Shown here: positions 12,274 through 26,807 of the stretch, in pieces | How positions within the stretch are numbered: the stretch's first letter is position 1 | Layout: every line of letters begins with the position of its first letter | NCBI GenBank assembly: GCA_039881145.1 | Contig: JAYKKI010000095.1 | Coordinates: 6,438,501-6,502,500 of the forward strand | Source of the DNA: Druceiella hillmani | Lineage: Eukaryota; Arthropoda; Insecta; Lepidoptera; Hepialidae | DNA length: 64,000 bases | Direction of reading: 5' to 3' | The notes under the pieces: generated by a model | Database searches by the model: none | The model's input: only the letters and a program-made list of their open reading frames with translations | What the model was told of the DNA's origin: nothing | Translations under genes and position numbers: made by a program

Positions 12274-13394
12274 TTATAGTGTTATAAATTAGAGAAGTGT
12301 CTTAGACTCTATAATATAGAATGTAGCGACAATCCTACAGTAAGTACATTATTATATTAATTTTTAAATACGGATTTAAAAGTTTAAATGACATTTAATC
12401 AATGAAGTTAATGAAGTATTAAATTACAATTTTATGGCATGTCATTCCTAATGCCGATTCAGAATAAATATTTTTTGTTTATTTATTTATTATTTATGTA
12501 GATTTCAAGGTCTCTATGCACTTAACAAACTTATTGCTACATGAGCATGCTCTTCCTTGATTATTAATCAAAACATCAGAACTTGAGAACTTAAGTGTTG
12601 CGGAAGACTGCACTGAACTATCAGTGAGACATTATGAAATTAACTATTCATTACTATATAATAATTAATATTATAACCCAATATTAATTACATTAAGAAA
12701 TAATTTAGGTATCGACATGGATGAGAAAAAGTGATGAAATGAAATGTGGTAGTGATAAGAAAACGAGCTAGGGATATCCTTTTCAGGCATCTTTTGGAAA
12801 CAAATATCGATCAAGGGTTTCAAACGTTAGGATCCAGTTTATTCCAGAGTTATATGAGTTATTATGGTGTTAAACTATATACAGTAAAGGAATATTTTTA
12901 GAAGGTAATATTATCTTTAGAAATAAGGAGTGTTGGGAGGGATCCAGAATGTAATCTAAAGCCATGAGCCCCTGAGGCGTTGAATGTAGACTTGATTTAA
13001 AATGGTCTACAGGGATTCTTCAAGATTTAAAAGAGAATACGAAGCACATTAATATATTATTCAGTGTTTTGTTAACAAATGGGAAAAAATACTTATAATA
13101 TAAAATAGGAGAACGTATCTTAACATGTATCATATTTAAAAAATAATCTATACATATATTAAAATTGTAACAGAATGAATTCTGTATACAGAGAATATTT
13201 TAAAGAATGATTAGCATAAAACATGGTAATAGAAGCTAGAAAGCTTATTTTTATAATTGTTATCTGTCGGTCTGTATGCTAATTTTTTCGTTCGTTTGAT
13301 AATAGCTTATACCCAAGAGCCAATATATGAGAGAGAAAAAATTTGATAACTTCTTATTCGGAATTCCTCGCGAAGTCGTATGCACAGCAAGTAC

Positions 13395-14175
13395 CTAATA
13401 TAATTATATAGAGAGGACCTATACATTATCGCGAATATCTCAAAAACTATGACAACTAAAATAATTATTATAGTTATTCTACAACTTTTGGGTAGGCTTT
13501 AATTTTATAGAGAGGACCTAATATAATCGCGAATATCTCAAAACTATGATATCTAAAATAATCATTACAGTTATTCTACAACTTTTGGTAGGTTTTAATT
13601 TTATAGACAGGAACTAACATAATCGCGAATATCTCAAAACTATAACATCTAAAATAAGTATTATAGTTATTCTACAAGTTTTTGGTAGGCTTTAATTTTG
13701 TAGAGAGGACCTAAGATAATCGCGAATATCTCAAAACTATGACATCTAAAATAAGCATTGTAGTTATTCTACAACTTTTGGAAGGCTTTAATTTTGTAGA
13801 GAGGACCTAACATAATCGCGAATATCTCAAAACTATGACATCTAAAATAAGCATTGTAGTTATTCTACAACTTTTGGAAGGCTTTAATTTTATAGAGAGG
13901 ACCTATCATCATCGCGAATATCTCAAAACTATTACATTTAAAATAATCATTATAGTTATTCTACAACTTTTGGAAGGCTTTAATTTTATAGAGAGGACCT
14001 ATCATCATCGCGAATATCTCAAAACTATTACATTTAAAATAATCATTATAGTTATTCTACAACTTTTGGAAGGCTTTAATTTTATGAAGAGGACCTATCG
14101 ATCATCGCGAATATCTCAACACTATGACATTTAAAACAATCATTATTGTTATTCTACAACTTTTGGGTAGGCTTC
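13395..14175. repeat. 96-bp minisatellite, eight copies
   Basis: The marker cgcgaatatctca recurs at 13430, 13528, 13624, 13721, 13817, 13913, 14009 and 14106 (spacing 96-98). Each unit also has gagaggacct and gttattctacaacttttgg. Because 96 is divisible by three, several units stay open in one frame, giving a false 32-residue repeat protein (13835-14134). Confidence 0.9.
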
Positions 14176-14189
14176 AAAAATCTTGATGT

Positions 14190-15945
14190 TTTCATAATTT
14201 TAAATTCAGTAATAAAGGTGGTGGAAAGAAAGAAATATTTTTTTTGCATATTTTTCAATGTATTTCAGAAAATATACTACCTACAGTTATGAAAAATGAT
14301 TTTTGAGGTCTCTTTCGAATGACACCCCATAAAATAAAGAAAATTTTAAAAAAGTCAAGTGCCTATTTGCCCTCATAAAATTTTTTTGTTAAGTTTGTAC
14401 GTATGTATTATAAGTATTAGTTATTGAGATATGCGCAGATCATTTATTACTATGTAAAATTTCAAACTTCTGCGTCATGGGAATCCCGAGAAAAACAATG
14501 TGACAAACGAACAAGTGAGTAATCTTAAAATGGTTACATTTTTCTTGTCGATGTACGAAACTCTAAAACTATCAGTCAATAAACTCAGAAAAGTAAGTTC
14601 ATCCTAAAATATAACTGTATAACAAAGAAATTAATATCTTGAACAAAGGATGTTGGGAGATTAAATCCAATTATAGTTGATCCATACCTTATAGATTCTT
14701 ACACAGATATATCGTAAAATAACGTTTTGCTTTTGAAATTTAATATTCGAATCATTACCAAGAAAATTATATTAACAGACGAAATATTAATGCTAGTTAA
14801 ATTGTTAAATCTTTTTATATTTTAAAGTCGTTAGTAATAATTATAAACAATATTATAATTTGTCGTTAATAGTTATTAAGTTGTTAATCACTTAATAGTA
14901 TATATCTTATTTTTAGATGTATAACATTCTTATATTTCCAAAATATACCGTTAACTTGGCAGTATTCATACTCATAGAGCAGTGTTACGATATTCGTATT
15001 TGTATTTTGTTTTTATTTGTATTTTAAGAAATAGATTAGATAATTTGATATCATCTTTTGAAATAATATCAAAATAATTACCTTTTAATCAAAATACACA
15101 CGATATTCACCTACATAAAAACATAAGTGGAAAGAACAATTTTAACGTCACGCAGATTAGATCATAGAAAAAAATGAATATTAGTTAGTTAGATACGAAT
15201 GGTCGTTAGTGGTTAAGATAATGGAGGTAACCACCTACATATTTTAAGTCAAAAACGCCAAAATAATGCACATTTAATGTAAGGCTCAATTTTAAAGTCC
15301 ATCAAAATGTAATTTGGGAGAGTAGAGTCGTGTGCATTTTATGGTTTACGTTATTTTTTACTATTTATTGCGCCTAAATCATTCCTCTGTAACTGGACCT
15401 CCTAATGCTTGTAGCTATTTTACTATTCGATTAAAGAATCTACATGATTAAAATGATGGAAAATCATTCTGTGAAACCTTGAAAACTTCCAAGGCTAATT
15501 TTGGACGCGAGGTTGGGAAACTTCACGGCGGGATGCTAAGTGATATAAATTATTTGTGAGGCAACTGTGAATAGTTTTCCCCAATATTGTAAACTCTCTA
15601 GCTCCTAATTATCCGAATGTATTTATTTAATTAATGTCAGTTGGTAGTTACTTATAATTTGGATACTGAATAAGTTATGGTTTGGAAACGTCCAATAAAT
15701 TAAACTTTTGCTCTCAAATTTCCGAAAATAATTCACATATTAATTGATGTGGTATGTCATTGTTTTAAAAAATACAATTTTCACGTTGTATATAAAAATA
15801 ATTTAAATTCTTTTCAACATACGATTTATGTCACGGAATTGTGACTTCCGTGCCTATAATACCGGAAATAACATTAAAATTAATAGTATATAAGAAAAGT
15901 GGCATTATAGAAATAAAATAAAATGTTTAAAAAGCTGAAATCTTT
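14190..15945. other. AT-rich stretch without supported genes
   Basis: The first 350 bp (tttcgaatgacaccccataa...) resemble decayed dispersed repeat. The rest shows nothing beyond AT-rich DNA. Confidence 0.45.
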
Positions 15946-15949
15946 GAGA

Positions 15950-16105
15950 GTATAAAAAACCTGTCAAGACGGATCAGAAATCGCACTGTGAGAGTTCCGT
16001 ACGTATTTAGGCACCTGTAAATATTTAACGACACATAATACTTCTATTACAAAATTTTAATTTTTTAGAAAGTAAATATATTGCCTATAATATCTTTCAC
16101 ATGGA
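15950..16105. repeat. 'Actcgcactac' dispersed repeat, copy 1
   Basis: Pattern atcgcactgtgagagttccg, then ttaggcacctgtaaatattt, then taatacttctatta. Shared with copies near 26.8, 32.1 and 51.5 kb. Confidence 0.6.
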
Positions 16106-17694
16106 CGTTTTTAAAAAATAATATAATTCCACATAGAAACAATTTATTTTTGGATTTTCCCCTTTGCTTGTGCTATAAGATCTCCCATTACGCCGACTTT
16201 CAAGATTGTAAGTAGATCGGATGTACCAGATATATTTTTATGATGGTATGAATAAGAAAAAAATTCGGTTTGAAGGGACATATATTTCTACTGCGTGAAC
16301 CAAAAAAAAATTATACAAATGTTTCACCTGTATACGATATTAATTTCAACTGAATAACTCAAGTTGTTTTTTAGAAATAGGGGACAGACAGACAGAAAAG
16401 ACAGAAAGTGCCTAAAAACAACAAAAACCCTAAAAATCACATAATTCAGCAATGGAGAAAGAACAAAAAATAATGTAAAACTTGTAACCAAAATACAGGA
16501 CAAAAAGATATCTTCATAAACGCACATACAATATATCAAAATAATAATCAGTTATGACGATGTACATAATAACTTTTCGGAAACGGTTTTAAAAAATAAT
16601 AAATGTGAAATTTTGTTTTTTAAGTTGTGACCATTGTCTAAATTGAATAAAAATAATGTGATAACTGTTGTTTTCAAAACGGATGAATGTCTTTTTCGTC
16701 CCTTTTCGAGTTTTCCGTGGGTTTGACGATGACCCTGTCGAGCCTACTAGTTACGTGGATTAGTATACGTATGGAGAATACAACAGACCTAATCTGCACT
16801 TTGTTTCATCTTACTGGTTGAAAGATGTCCGTAGAAATGGCACTGACAAATTATTATGAAATTTGTTTAATTGACGATTTGAATAATACTTTTAAGGAAC
16901 TATTTTTTTATTTTCTGTACATAACATATTCAGCTATTTTTGCTTTTGTATTTTGTATGCTATTTTTGCTCTTGTAACACTTAGATCCAATGCTATTTAG
17001 AGTTTTGCCTGTCTCCTTTTTCCTGGGTAATACGTCCTCTTTTTTCACAAAAAAATATATAAAAGTGTGGTGTACTTATGTACGCGCGTGAGAAGTTATA
17101 CTTCTTTGGCATTATTAAATAATACATACGGATAGATAACCTCAATTATATTGGAGCACTTGAAAAAGTCTATAAACACAATGTTTTCACTAATATTTAC
17201 GAATAATAAATATATTAATCAAAATATTGAATTTAAATCACTACTGAATATAATTTATCAGCACATATATAAATCGCACTTATATGAAACTAAAACACGT
17301 GTGTGAATGTAGACACTAGAAACATGTGGATAAATACTATGAATATGAAAACAGTGAACAGAGGCGACGATGGTGCCAATAGCTATTGTTTCGAGACTCC
17401 AACCGCTGCAACTTCATACTGTAAATTTTGTGTGACGAATCTTAAAAAAGAAGTATAAGTTCAAAAATTTTCACAAAATAGTTTACACATATGCTTATTT
17501 CATCGATGCATAAATTCGTATATTTCCCTTTTTAACTTCGGCAAGTCTTTACGAACATACGTCCATTAGTCCGTTCGTCCGTGCATTTGTCTGAGGTCTA
17601 TTTCTGCAGTTTTAAGTTTTCTGTAAATATATAGTGAAATATTATAGCTTTAATGTACTTCTCTATACATATAATAATTTTGGACCAAAAATTG

Positions 17695-17695
<1 letters not shown>

Positions 17696-17729
<34 letters not shown>
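17696..17729. repeat. (TA)n microsatellite
   Basis: About 17 TA units. Confidence 0.95.
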
Positions 17730-17732
<3 letters not shown>

Positions 17733-18779
17733 TATATATTTATATGTGTATAATTTCACTAAACTATAATGATATTCTGACAACCTAGATCTACGTCGTA
17801 GATTATAAAATATTATTAATTGAAAGCACGTTCCCAATAAATTGGTTATTACAAAATTAGACAAAGACGTGCGTTATTTCTGCATTCGGTGCTAGATTTC
17901 AAGGTTCAAAAAATAAAATGGGTGATATTACTGACTTCTTTTAGCTGAAATCTGTATATAGTCAAGTAAGACATATGATGAATGATGAATCTTTTTTCAT
18001 ATGATGCATAAATAGGTATATTAGATTATTAATGATTACATTGATAAAAAAATATGTTGAGGTTAATCTAGCTCTGCACAAATTGGCTCGGATTAAGAAT
18101 AATTAAAAGGTTCAATAGTATATACATTATAAGGACCATTGAGTCGAATAAATATATTTTGATTACAAAAAATATATGCTTTGTTCTATTACCGGATCTT
18201 TTCAGTCAGATATATTTCAGAAGCGGATGTAGTTTTTGACTTGTCAAAAGAGACTTCAACAGAGCTACTTGAATAAATGAAAATTTAATTGAATTTAATA
18301 CAACAAAACAACACTAAAATAAGTTTGGTTTATTTAAGAACAAGATCTAAGAAAAAAATTCTTTGAAAACAATTTTAATATTATTTCAAAAATTTTTTTT
18401 ATTTCATTTAGATATTTATTTAAACATACAGAATAAATTGACATTAAATACTGGGTTGCGTGGTACTCAATAATTATTACAACTGCTATCATTAAACAAA
18501 AGCAATAAACATTATTTAAAGAAGAAACCCCCTAAATTATTTTTAAATATAAACGCACACGATACAAACGGCATCTTCATAAAACGTCATTTCATTTTTA
18601 TAAATATTTCTGTGAGAAATGGTACGAGTAGATGTGATTATATATTTTAATATATACGAAAATATGGCTAATTAATTAATTAATATTTGTTTTTGTCCGC
18701 AGTGCCTTTGCAAAAATTAAAAAGGTTCTCTCTAATCGTAGCTTTAAAATCCAATTTTGAACTTGTCTTATTAAATACT

Positions 18780-19190
18780 ACATCTGGTCAACACTTCTAT
18801 ACAGGTGCGAGGCCTGTACTATTAAGAAATATCAAAGGAAACGTATAGAAACATTCGAAATGCGGCCGAACAACGCATGCAGTCTACATATTGGACTCAG
18901 AAAGTTACTAATGAAGAGGTTCTACGACGCGTTGGCCAGAAACGCAAGTGTTTGCATCAAGCGACGTAAATTTCCACATCTGAGGCAGCTGCACAGGTAT
19001 CATAGATACAAGCTCTTACAACTAATAATTAAGGAAAAGTTACTGGGAGAAGGAAAGCCGTTCGTAGAAGAAAGTCATAGTTGTATAACATCCGAGAATA
19101 GACAAGGATTCTGACTGCCAACCTTCACTATTTGCAGCGGCACCATTAGAAAAAGAATTTTGTTTTCATGTGGTATAGGTAGATACGCCA
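18780..19190 (+). pseudogene. Decayed LINE reverse transcriptase tail
   Basis: Begins RCEACTIKKYQRKRIETFEM-like, then a frameshifted HIG.TQKVTNEE and FYDALARNASVCIKRRKFPHL, then YKLLQLIIKEKLLGEGKP, matching the C-terminal tail common to insect endonuclease-reverse transcriptase LINEs (R-K-x-x-Y-L-G-H ... KYxLLQLIxxGKVxGxR). It is truncated at its 5' end, and the 3' part (ILTANxLFAA-like) is also recognisable beyond the stop. Confidence 0.7.
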
Positions 19191-19194
19191 TTTA

Positions 19195-21150
19195 AACTAA
19201 ATATACAGAAAAACTCGTATAACAAAATTAACCGTTAAACAAAAATATAATAATTTTATATTAGAATCAACTGATGTATTATTTCATAGAAATTACTGAT
19301 ATAAAAAAATATTTGTCCCTCATCCACTGTTTCTCGTTATAATTTTCAATAATTAAAATAATACAGGTAATTATAACGTAGGTAATCAAACATAATTGAT
19401 TAAAAATATAAATAAAACACCTAATCGAAAATTCTACGAAATTATTTTTTCGGACTGGCACTTGCCATCAGATTTATTTTACTTTAATTGACCTCTTAAA
19501 GGCACAGAATTCTATTTTTAGTAGCCAAAGAATAATGAAGAAACTTTTTCCCTACGTGATATTTCATAGTTAATTAAGAAGAACACGTCTCTATTATTCA
19601 ACGAGTACATTTGCATATAATGGTAGCACGCAACTATGTATCGTACCTCAAAAGATGCAACTTGCAACAATCACCTGACATGCAATGAAATTCACACAGG
19701 GAACATAAATAACACCGATGCGCCCCTATGATTCTTATTCCAAACTTAAATTATGCGAAAGCCTTATAAACAAAGGCCCATTAATATTCTTTTAAGATCT
19801 GATATTAAATGAGTTAATATTAACGACTTTTGCAATACACGTCGTATTAGGAAAGACGTTCTCCAATCGTTTTTGAACTTAACAAAGAGAAACATTGAAG
19901 CTCTCATTGAGGCTTAAGAATTTCGTGGACCGTCAATTTTTAAAAATTTAATTTTAATTAAAAATTTAAATTCTAACGTGATTAGAAATAATCACAATTG
20001 AATTGGAATTTTGATAAATGAAGTGAGAACTTTGATGTCTGTCTGTTTTCGTTTATGGATAATGTTATAGAAATTAAATCAATTTTAATATGGTTGTGCT
20101 AAGTAGTGAAACATTAGCATTTAAAAGTAAAGATTTATTCATTGACACGAACGTCGTTTATAAAATGAGGGGTGGTGGAATTTCGGGTACGGGCTAAACC
20201 CAGGCAAGGCAACATTTGGTAGTTTCACATCTACCTTCCTCTTGTTATACACTGTCACCATTACGCCTAATACAGACAACCGACAATAATCGGTTCGACA
20301 ATATTTAGAGATAATTGTAAATATGAATTATTTAATACTTTAACGCAAACTTCCAACAAAAGTCGGTCCTACAATAAAATCGGAGCGTCTCTGGCCGATT
20401 TTTGCCAATTCGAAAGTTACGCTTAAAAACGCGCTAATAAAAAAGGTAGAAGATTAAAAGGATACAAGAGAAAATACGATTGAAAATGAACTGACGGAGA
20501 CGGGAGACATTTAATCGGCGCGCGCAATCTTGAGGTATTCTTTAAGTCGTTAAAAAGACAGCCACTATTCTAATCCGATATAAATCGGCAGTTGTCGGCC
20601 ACCGACTCACTACGTCTGTATATTCGAATATGTATCACGTATTACTCTTAGTGTGTCCATTACCGCATTAAAAGTAAAAATAGATGATCTCGCGCCGTTG
20701 CAAAAATAAATTTTCATGACATTATTTAAAATTTATCATATAAAATTTATAGTATAATCTTTATAATTTCACGCCCATTTTAAAAATCGATCATAAAATA
20801 TGAATTGATTAAAATGTAGCATATTAAGTCTTTAAATAATAAAACAATTACTTCAAATATGAAAAAGTAATTGACGATAAATTTATTTTAAATTCATTCG
20901 CAATTACGCCGGTGGATACAGGTGAACATAAAAAATAAGAGTTTCTTATTTATTAAAAAAAGTTAAGTGATTGTTAATTGTCGTCAGCAATAAATATAAT
21001 AACAAAATTTTAATTGTTTCTGAGTAAGACTCGTTAATGCCAATAGTACCAATATTTTATTTGCTATTTCACTTAACCATCCGCAACTTTTGTTGCAATT
21101 TGTTACTACTTTTCAATATTATATCACCGAGTTTTTCGGGTCCAACCTCG
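19195..21150. other. Stretch without supported genes
   Basis: Mostly AT-rich. A less biased segment at 20350-20600 (gtcggtcctacaataaaatc, atcggcgcgcgcaatc) may be an old insertion or conserved DNA. No usable frame. Confidence 0.4.
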
Positions 21151-21152
21151 AA

Positions 21153-21180
21153 TTGCTTCCATAGTCTGCTATGGAAGCAA
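21153..21180. repeat. Small perfect hairpin
   Basis: TTGCTTCCATAG, loop TCTG, CTATGGAAGCAA: a 12-bp perfect stem. Confidence 0.7.
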
Positions 21181-21615
21181 CTATGACTCGGGTGATTTTA
21201 CAAGTAACCACATTTTAACACAGCTTTTCGGAAAGAGGATGTCTTCCTCTATAAATTGCAACTTCCTCTATAATTTTTAAAAATTCTTTTAATATTTATT
21301 GCGATCTAAATTTGCCTTTGAGAAATGACATGCATCCGTGTCCGTTGGCATGTACATCACATCCATCTCAGGCATTCTTGGCTGATTCGGTTATTTTTTT
21401 TCTTTCGATTAGTTATTGTTAAAAAAGATTGTCTAAAAAAACACCCAACTTCGTGATCGGTGACGATTCTCAGCTTCCTTTCTATGCGGATCTCTTACCC
21501 CTTTTCTCTGCTTCCTCCTATTTTTGTTTATTAAACTGTTTAATTTTTCATTGGTTTTTTTTCTTTATTATTAATTATAATTAATTAATAAAAACTTATC
21601 GCATTATTTAAACAT

Positions 21616-22008
21616 GTATACACGGTGTCCGGGAATGAATGTCGGACAAGGAAAGACGCTATTAAGAAATAAATTGTCGTCGAAATACAACGTAAAACAT
21701 GTCCTTTTTCTAATTGAGTGAAAAAAATATTACACATAACTCTTTTTGACACACCTAATACCGCTAACGCACTCACACAAGCTCACGCTAGCCGTACGCA
21801 ACCACTACATATACTCTTTTATTCAATGTACCGAACAGCCGACCTTGCGCAAGTATCGTGTGTAAAAAAAAATAATGACAAAAATTATAATTTTGAATTT
21901 CTGAAAAAAGTCATCTTTTAAATTTAATTTTAACGACAAACAACTATTTTTCAGTCAACGAATAACGACTTTCTTTGTCTGAAATTTATTCCCGGATACC
22001 GTGTATAC
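21616..22008. mobile_element. MITE with about 40-bp terminal inverted repeats
   Basis: The left end gtatacacggtgtccgggaa and the right end (complement gtatacacggtatccgggaa) match over about 40 bp, including the following aat(g/a)aat and ttgtc/gacaa blocks (21616-21656, 21969-22008). Total about 393 bp, no transposase. The short frames inside are not credible genes. Confidence 0.7.
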
Positions 22009-22074
22009 ACGAGAAAAAAATTAATTAGAGAAGATGACTTTTTTCAATGACTTTCGGTATATATATGTGTATAA

Positions 22075-22077
<3 letters not shown>

Positions 22078-22163
<86 letters not shown>
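22078..22163. repeat. (TA)n microsatellite with GT interruptions
   Basis: TA run broken by gtata at two places. Confidence 0.95.
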
Positions 22164-22165
<2 letters not shown>

Positions 22166-22978
22166 TATACGTTGTCTAATCATGATATATCCTGTAACTG
22201 TTATTTATTTATAACCACCGGTTATAAAAATGAACAAAACTTCCTGGAGACTATTCCACTTGCCTTTTGTAGTCTAAAATATTATTATTTTAGCTGTGAT
22301 TGATCCTTCTCCTTGATTTCATTTCTTGTACCTGTTCATTTCCTTAAGCACAGAATATCTAGAACCTCAGAAAACGTTATATGTAGTAGTACTAAAACAG
22401 TTAAGAAACTGTCTGCAACTATTAAAGTATTTGGTGACATTCTTTTCCAGAGCAAACTGAAGAACACGCTTATAGGAAGAGCTTTTGTTAATAGCACTAT
22501 TTATTATTAGAGTCATTGTTAATAGCACTATGTTGTTGTATTTTACATTGTCTAATTTCTTTTCTGCTTTTTTCCTTTCCCCGTAGCATAAAGCCATGCT
22601 TATAACTATAATCATAAAATCGTATTAAGATGCCATTTCTAGCAAACAACAATATTGCATTGTATTAACAATATTAACTGTTAGCTTCTAGCTGGTAAAT
22701 GGATTTTTAAAAAGATATCTAAATAACAACCACCGTTTGTACGATATCCGAGTACAAAGAGTACAAACGGTCATAATTAACAGGAAGGTTTATGTCGTCT
22801 AGGCTGTTCAAACTTAAACTGCCTTCTTTGATGACATTAACCTAACGTTAAATCTAACATAAAATAGTTTACATTTAGTATTATTTTGAATTACCTGCTA
22901 TAGCTGAATGACAATATGTATTATTTAACCTTTTATTGCAAAAATCACTCTAGATATTGGAATTTTAGGTATAAGGAT

Positions 22979-23100
22979 ACAATGGTGCGGTTAGAGACGA
23001 TAAGTATAATACAATGGTGCGGTTAAAGACGATAAGTATAATACGATGGTGCGGTTAGAGACGATAAGTATATTACAATGGTGCGGTTAGAGACGATACT
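22979..23100. repeat. 32-bp tandem repeat, four copies
   Basis: Units acaatggtgcggttagagac followed by gataagtataat start at 22979, 23011, 23043 and 23075, almost identical, so the array is young. Confidence 0.95.
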
Positions 23101-23395
23101 ATAAATTCATATATTATCATATAAATACATCATATTTAAATAAACTTTAAAAAAGTTTCAGATGTAATATCTACATTTATAAAAATTCAACTGCTCCCTT
23201 GTAATTAAAATAACTTCGACTACAGTAATATCTACACAACGAAATATGTCAAATAATTTACAAAAAAATCATAAAAGTATAATTAATAGTATACATATAT
23301 ATAAACATAGCAAGGGTTGTAAGTAGATTAATCGTCTCAATATACTTTATGTCCTTTAGCGGTCTTTACATCACTTGCTATTTCACGTTTAATAT

Positions 23396-23397
23396 TA

Positions 23398-23450
<53 letters not shown>
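23396..23450. repeat. (TA)n microsatellite
   Basis: About 25 TA units. Confidence 0.95.
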
Positions 23451-23453
<3 letters not shown>

Positions 23454-24249
23454 AAAGAGTATACTTCTATAACCTGACAATGAAACTTCGAACTGAAATT
23501 ACGAAATGGGGTTTAATTTAATTAATAAAATGCATTTACCTACTCACTTTGTTGAAAACACTTATAGGTAGGCGAGAGTAAATCAATTCAGATTGCTGCT
23601 ACACAAAGCAAGCTTACAAATTTTCCCTTTTGCAACAGGTGTTTATTAAGCAAACTGTATTTTATAAATATACAAAACACAGCTATACACAAAATTAAAA
23701 TAAATGCTTTTTTCCCTTAACATACACTCCACAGACTATTGAAAAAGGAATATTTGAAATCACAAACAGTTCACAGTTCAAACTCGTTCAGTCGATCTGA
23801 CATTTTAAAATTCTTTAGCGACAAGCTTTATTCTGTGGGACTGTTTGACTACAGACTATTATAAGTTATTAACAATACGAATGTAAACAATGAATCTTTT
23901 AATGTATTTGTAACATGTATTATCTGTAAATTTTTATGCTTTCCACACTCCTTCTCCATAAAAACTTTAACTATGTCAAATCTCAAAATATTAAAATGTT
24001 AAGATAAATGAATACATAAGATGATCACTTTTTATCTTAACGTCAAAAAAAGTTTACTCTAATCTAAACTCTAATTAAGCAAAGCATATATTTCTAACGA
24101 AAAAGTAATAAAATTTTATTGTACTGCGTATAAAACTTGTAAAATAATATTAGTGAGTTTACTTTTCAATAATATGTTCTGTTAGTATGCGTTTTCTACT
24201 TGAATAATAAATGCGTTCAGGGTACGTTCAGTCATTGTGATTTATCATT

Positions 24250-24575
24250 AATATTAAAAATACGAAAGCTTGGATGTTTAATCGTTGATTTCTCAATCAC
24301 ACTTAAATTTTTAGATATATTTATTTAAAATTTTGTACGGATATAGCTTAGGACTCGAATTCACAAATAGATAAATTTGAGATACATATAATATATTCCG
24401 AATATTAGAACCTCAAAAATAGCATAATTCCTGTGAGATGGAACTCAGTGTTCTTTTTTAATAAATAAGAACAATTTACTACCACAACATATCAATAGAT
24501 GGCGCAATATGTGTTAAATTGTGTATATCAAAACGTATAAACATATTATAAAGCAATAATCTCAGTGGTTAAGAA
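24250..24575. repeat. Decayed dispersed lepidopteran repeat
   Basis: The chain tacgaaagcttggatgttta, gatttctcaatcacact and aaaattttgtacggatatag matches the segment at 35.32-35.56 kb and a known type of repeat in moth genomes. Confidence 0.5.
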
Positions 24576-26807
24576 ATTTCTTCCGCCCTAATGATCAAAA
24601 ATCGATGCAGGCAAAAACAACCTTACCTTATTTGAAAACTCTAAGCACATTATCATATATATTCATATTGCTATGGTGATAGAACATCTATTCGCTCGTT
24701 AAGTCGCAGTGATAGTTCGCAGTGATAGCTGGTCAAACTTTCTAGCGTTACAAAACACTGTCAGATTTCAATTGCTAATAACTACGAGAATAATAATGCG
24801 TTATCAATGGCTGAATCTAAGATAAATAAATAAAAATAAAGTATAAAGTAGATTTGTATGTATTTGTTGTGTAATTTTTTTTCTCGAGACATGGCCGGAA
24901 TAGTGTAAGTACATTCGCGTAATTTTTGCGAATTAGCGTTGTATAAAGTTATAAATTGGTGAAGCGTGAAAACGCGTTTAGGTAGGATTTTAATTTGAAT
25001 GTCATTGAAGAGCTTGCGGAGCACTACCAGAACCCATAGTGATACAATAAAAATATTAGTCGGAAAATAAGTAAAAATGGAAAATTGGAAAATATAAAAA
25101 AAATTGGAGTTGTCGTCTCATATGAATCGTAAATATGCTCGAAATTATAGAAAATCCAAATCAAAGGAAAGCTCGTGTCAAGAAGGAATCCAAAAAACCG
25201 AAAACGTCCGGGATCGAGCAAATGCGAGAGCTATGACAGCGTCGAAAAGAAAATGAAAAAAATGACACAAATCGATTACATAGCTGATCCATCGGGCATA
25301 CAGCGTCTAGTAACAGTCCCCTTTATAACACGCTGTGCATCTATTGTATTAAAGAGACTGGTAACTAAATTACATGTTAATACGAAATACTTATTATGAT
25401 TTTATCCCGACGTCTTCACGAAAAAACTACGCACGGACCTGAACTGCGCCTTTCGGTTTCCTTTTTTTAAGTTCTGTTTATTCCTTAAACAACAATTAGT
25501 TACGAAAAATAATAACAAAATTTATTGACAAGTAAAATTGAAAATATTCCACATTTTATTACTCAGCACAGATAAAAGAACTTTATGTATTTACATTATT
25601 TCAATTTTTGTTTCCAATTTTACCATTCATAGGTTTTTACCATACATTACATTGTTTCCATTTTTAGTGTACAGCAAAAGAAAATTAAATAGTATCATAC
25701 TTCTTTATATATAATGCTATAAAAACTACCCACTAGCCTCTTTTTAGCTCTTACTATAATTCTTAAGCCAATTTTCTTTGAAAAAGTTGTAAATACACAA
25801 GATAAAAGCTACGGATTAACAGTTCTGGAGACAACAATAGAAACTATATTTGGAATGACTAAGCGAAGGTGAATAAAGCCATTTATAAAAAGAACTTTAT
25901 AAATAGATTGTGAATAGAACAGATTGAATAGTACTCGCATTCAGGACGAGCGAGAAATTGGTTCAGAATAAACTAGCGTGAAATTGTTGTCGACATTCGT
26001 GGATTTATTCAGCAAGAATTTTCCATAATAAATTCAGTCAATGAAAATATTCGTTTCCCTTTTGACCAATTCATCTAAATAAAATAAGTAAGTTAAGTGT
26101 TCCAAAGTTGTACAACTTTTTAGGAACAGATACTGCCTTGTTTAATTAAAAAACAATAGTGCTTGTAATTTAAAAACCATAGTGATTCTTTACCAATCAG
26201 TAACCTTCAATTACACGAGCTGTTATTAATTTGGTATAGCAAGTTGGCTTCAGTGAGTTCCTGACTACAAAATAATACAATTATAAACCCATTATTGAGT
26301 TACTATGTTTCAATGTTATCGCAAGGGTTTCCTGACCCACACCGGACGCTACCCTGCATCATCAAAACAATATACGACACAAGACGAACGCTATAGTAAT
26401 GTTATTTCGCAGAAAAGAAAAAAGTATTAATCGATTATTAAATATTTTTCCCAAGTTTTTTCTATATGAAAGCTCCATTTATGATCACGAAACGTTCAAA
26501 TGTAATTATGGTTGAGAAAATGTTCAAAATAAAGAAGAAAAAAAATTTAAAAATAATACATTTCTATGTAATAGAAGACCAAATAAAAAAAATATTGCAC
26601 ATAATTTTTGTATCAAAATTTTCGAGATGAATCCAAAAAAACAATTTTATTGCACCATTTGATCCTGTAAGTTGCTCTGTCATGGTATAACAAGGAATGC
26701 TTATATAAATACTAAAATTATGTTCAACTAGAATAGTTTGTATAGAATAGTGCGTGATATGAACCTGCGATTCTTTTCAGAGTGTAAATAAATAAATAAC
26801 TTGGTAA

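Noticed and set aside
13835..14134. 99-codon frame with 32-residue repeats
   Set aside because: It is the in-frame reading of a 96-bp satellite; no start context or splice signals.
22979..23100. Regular 32-bp units as a CRISPR array
   Set aside because: No unique spacers: the whole unit is repeated; eukaryotic sequence.
25175..25399. 74-codon basic frame (MSRRNPKNRKRPGSSK)
   Set aside because: The start is weak, no family recognised, and no repeat or splice support; left unassigned.
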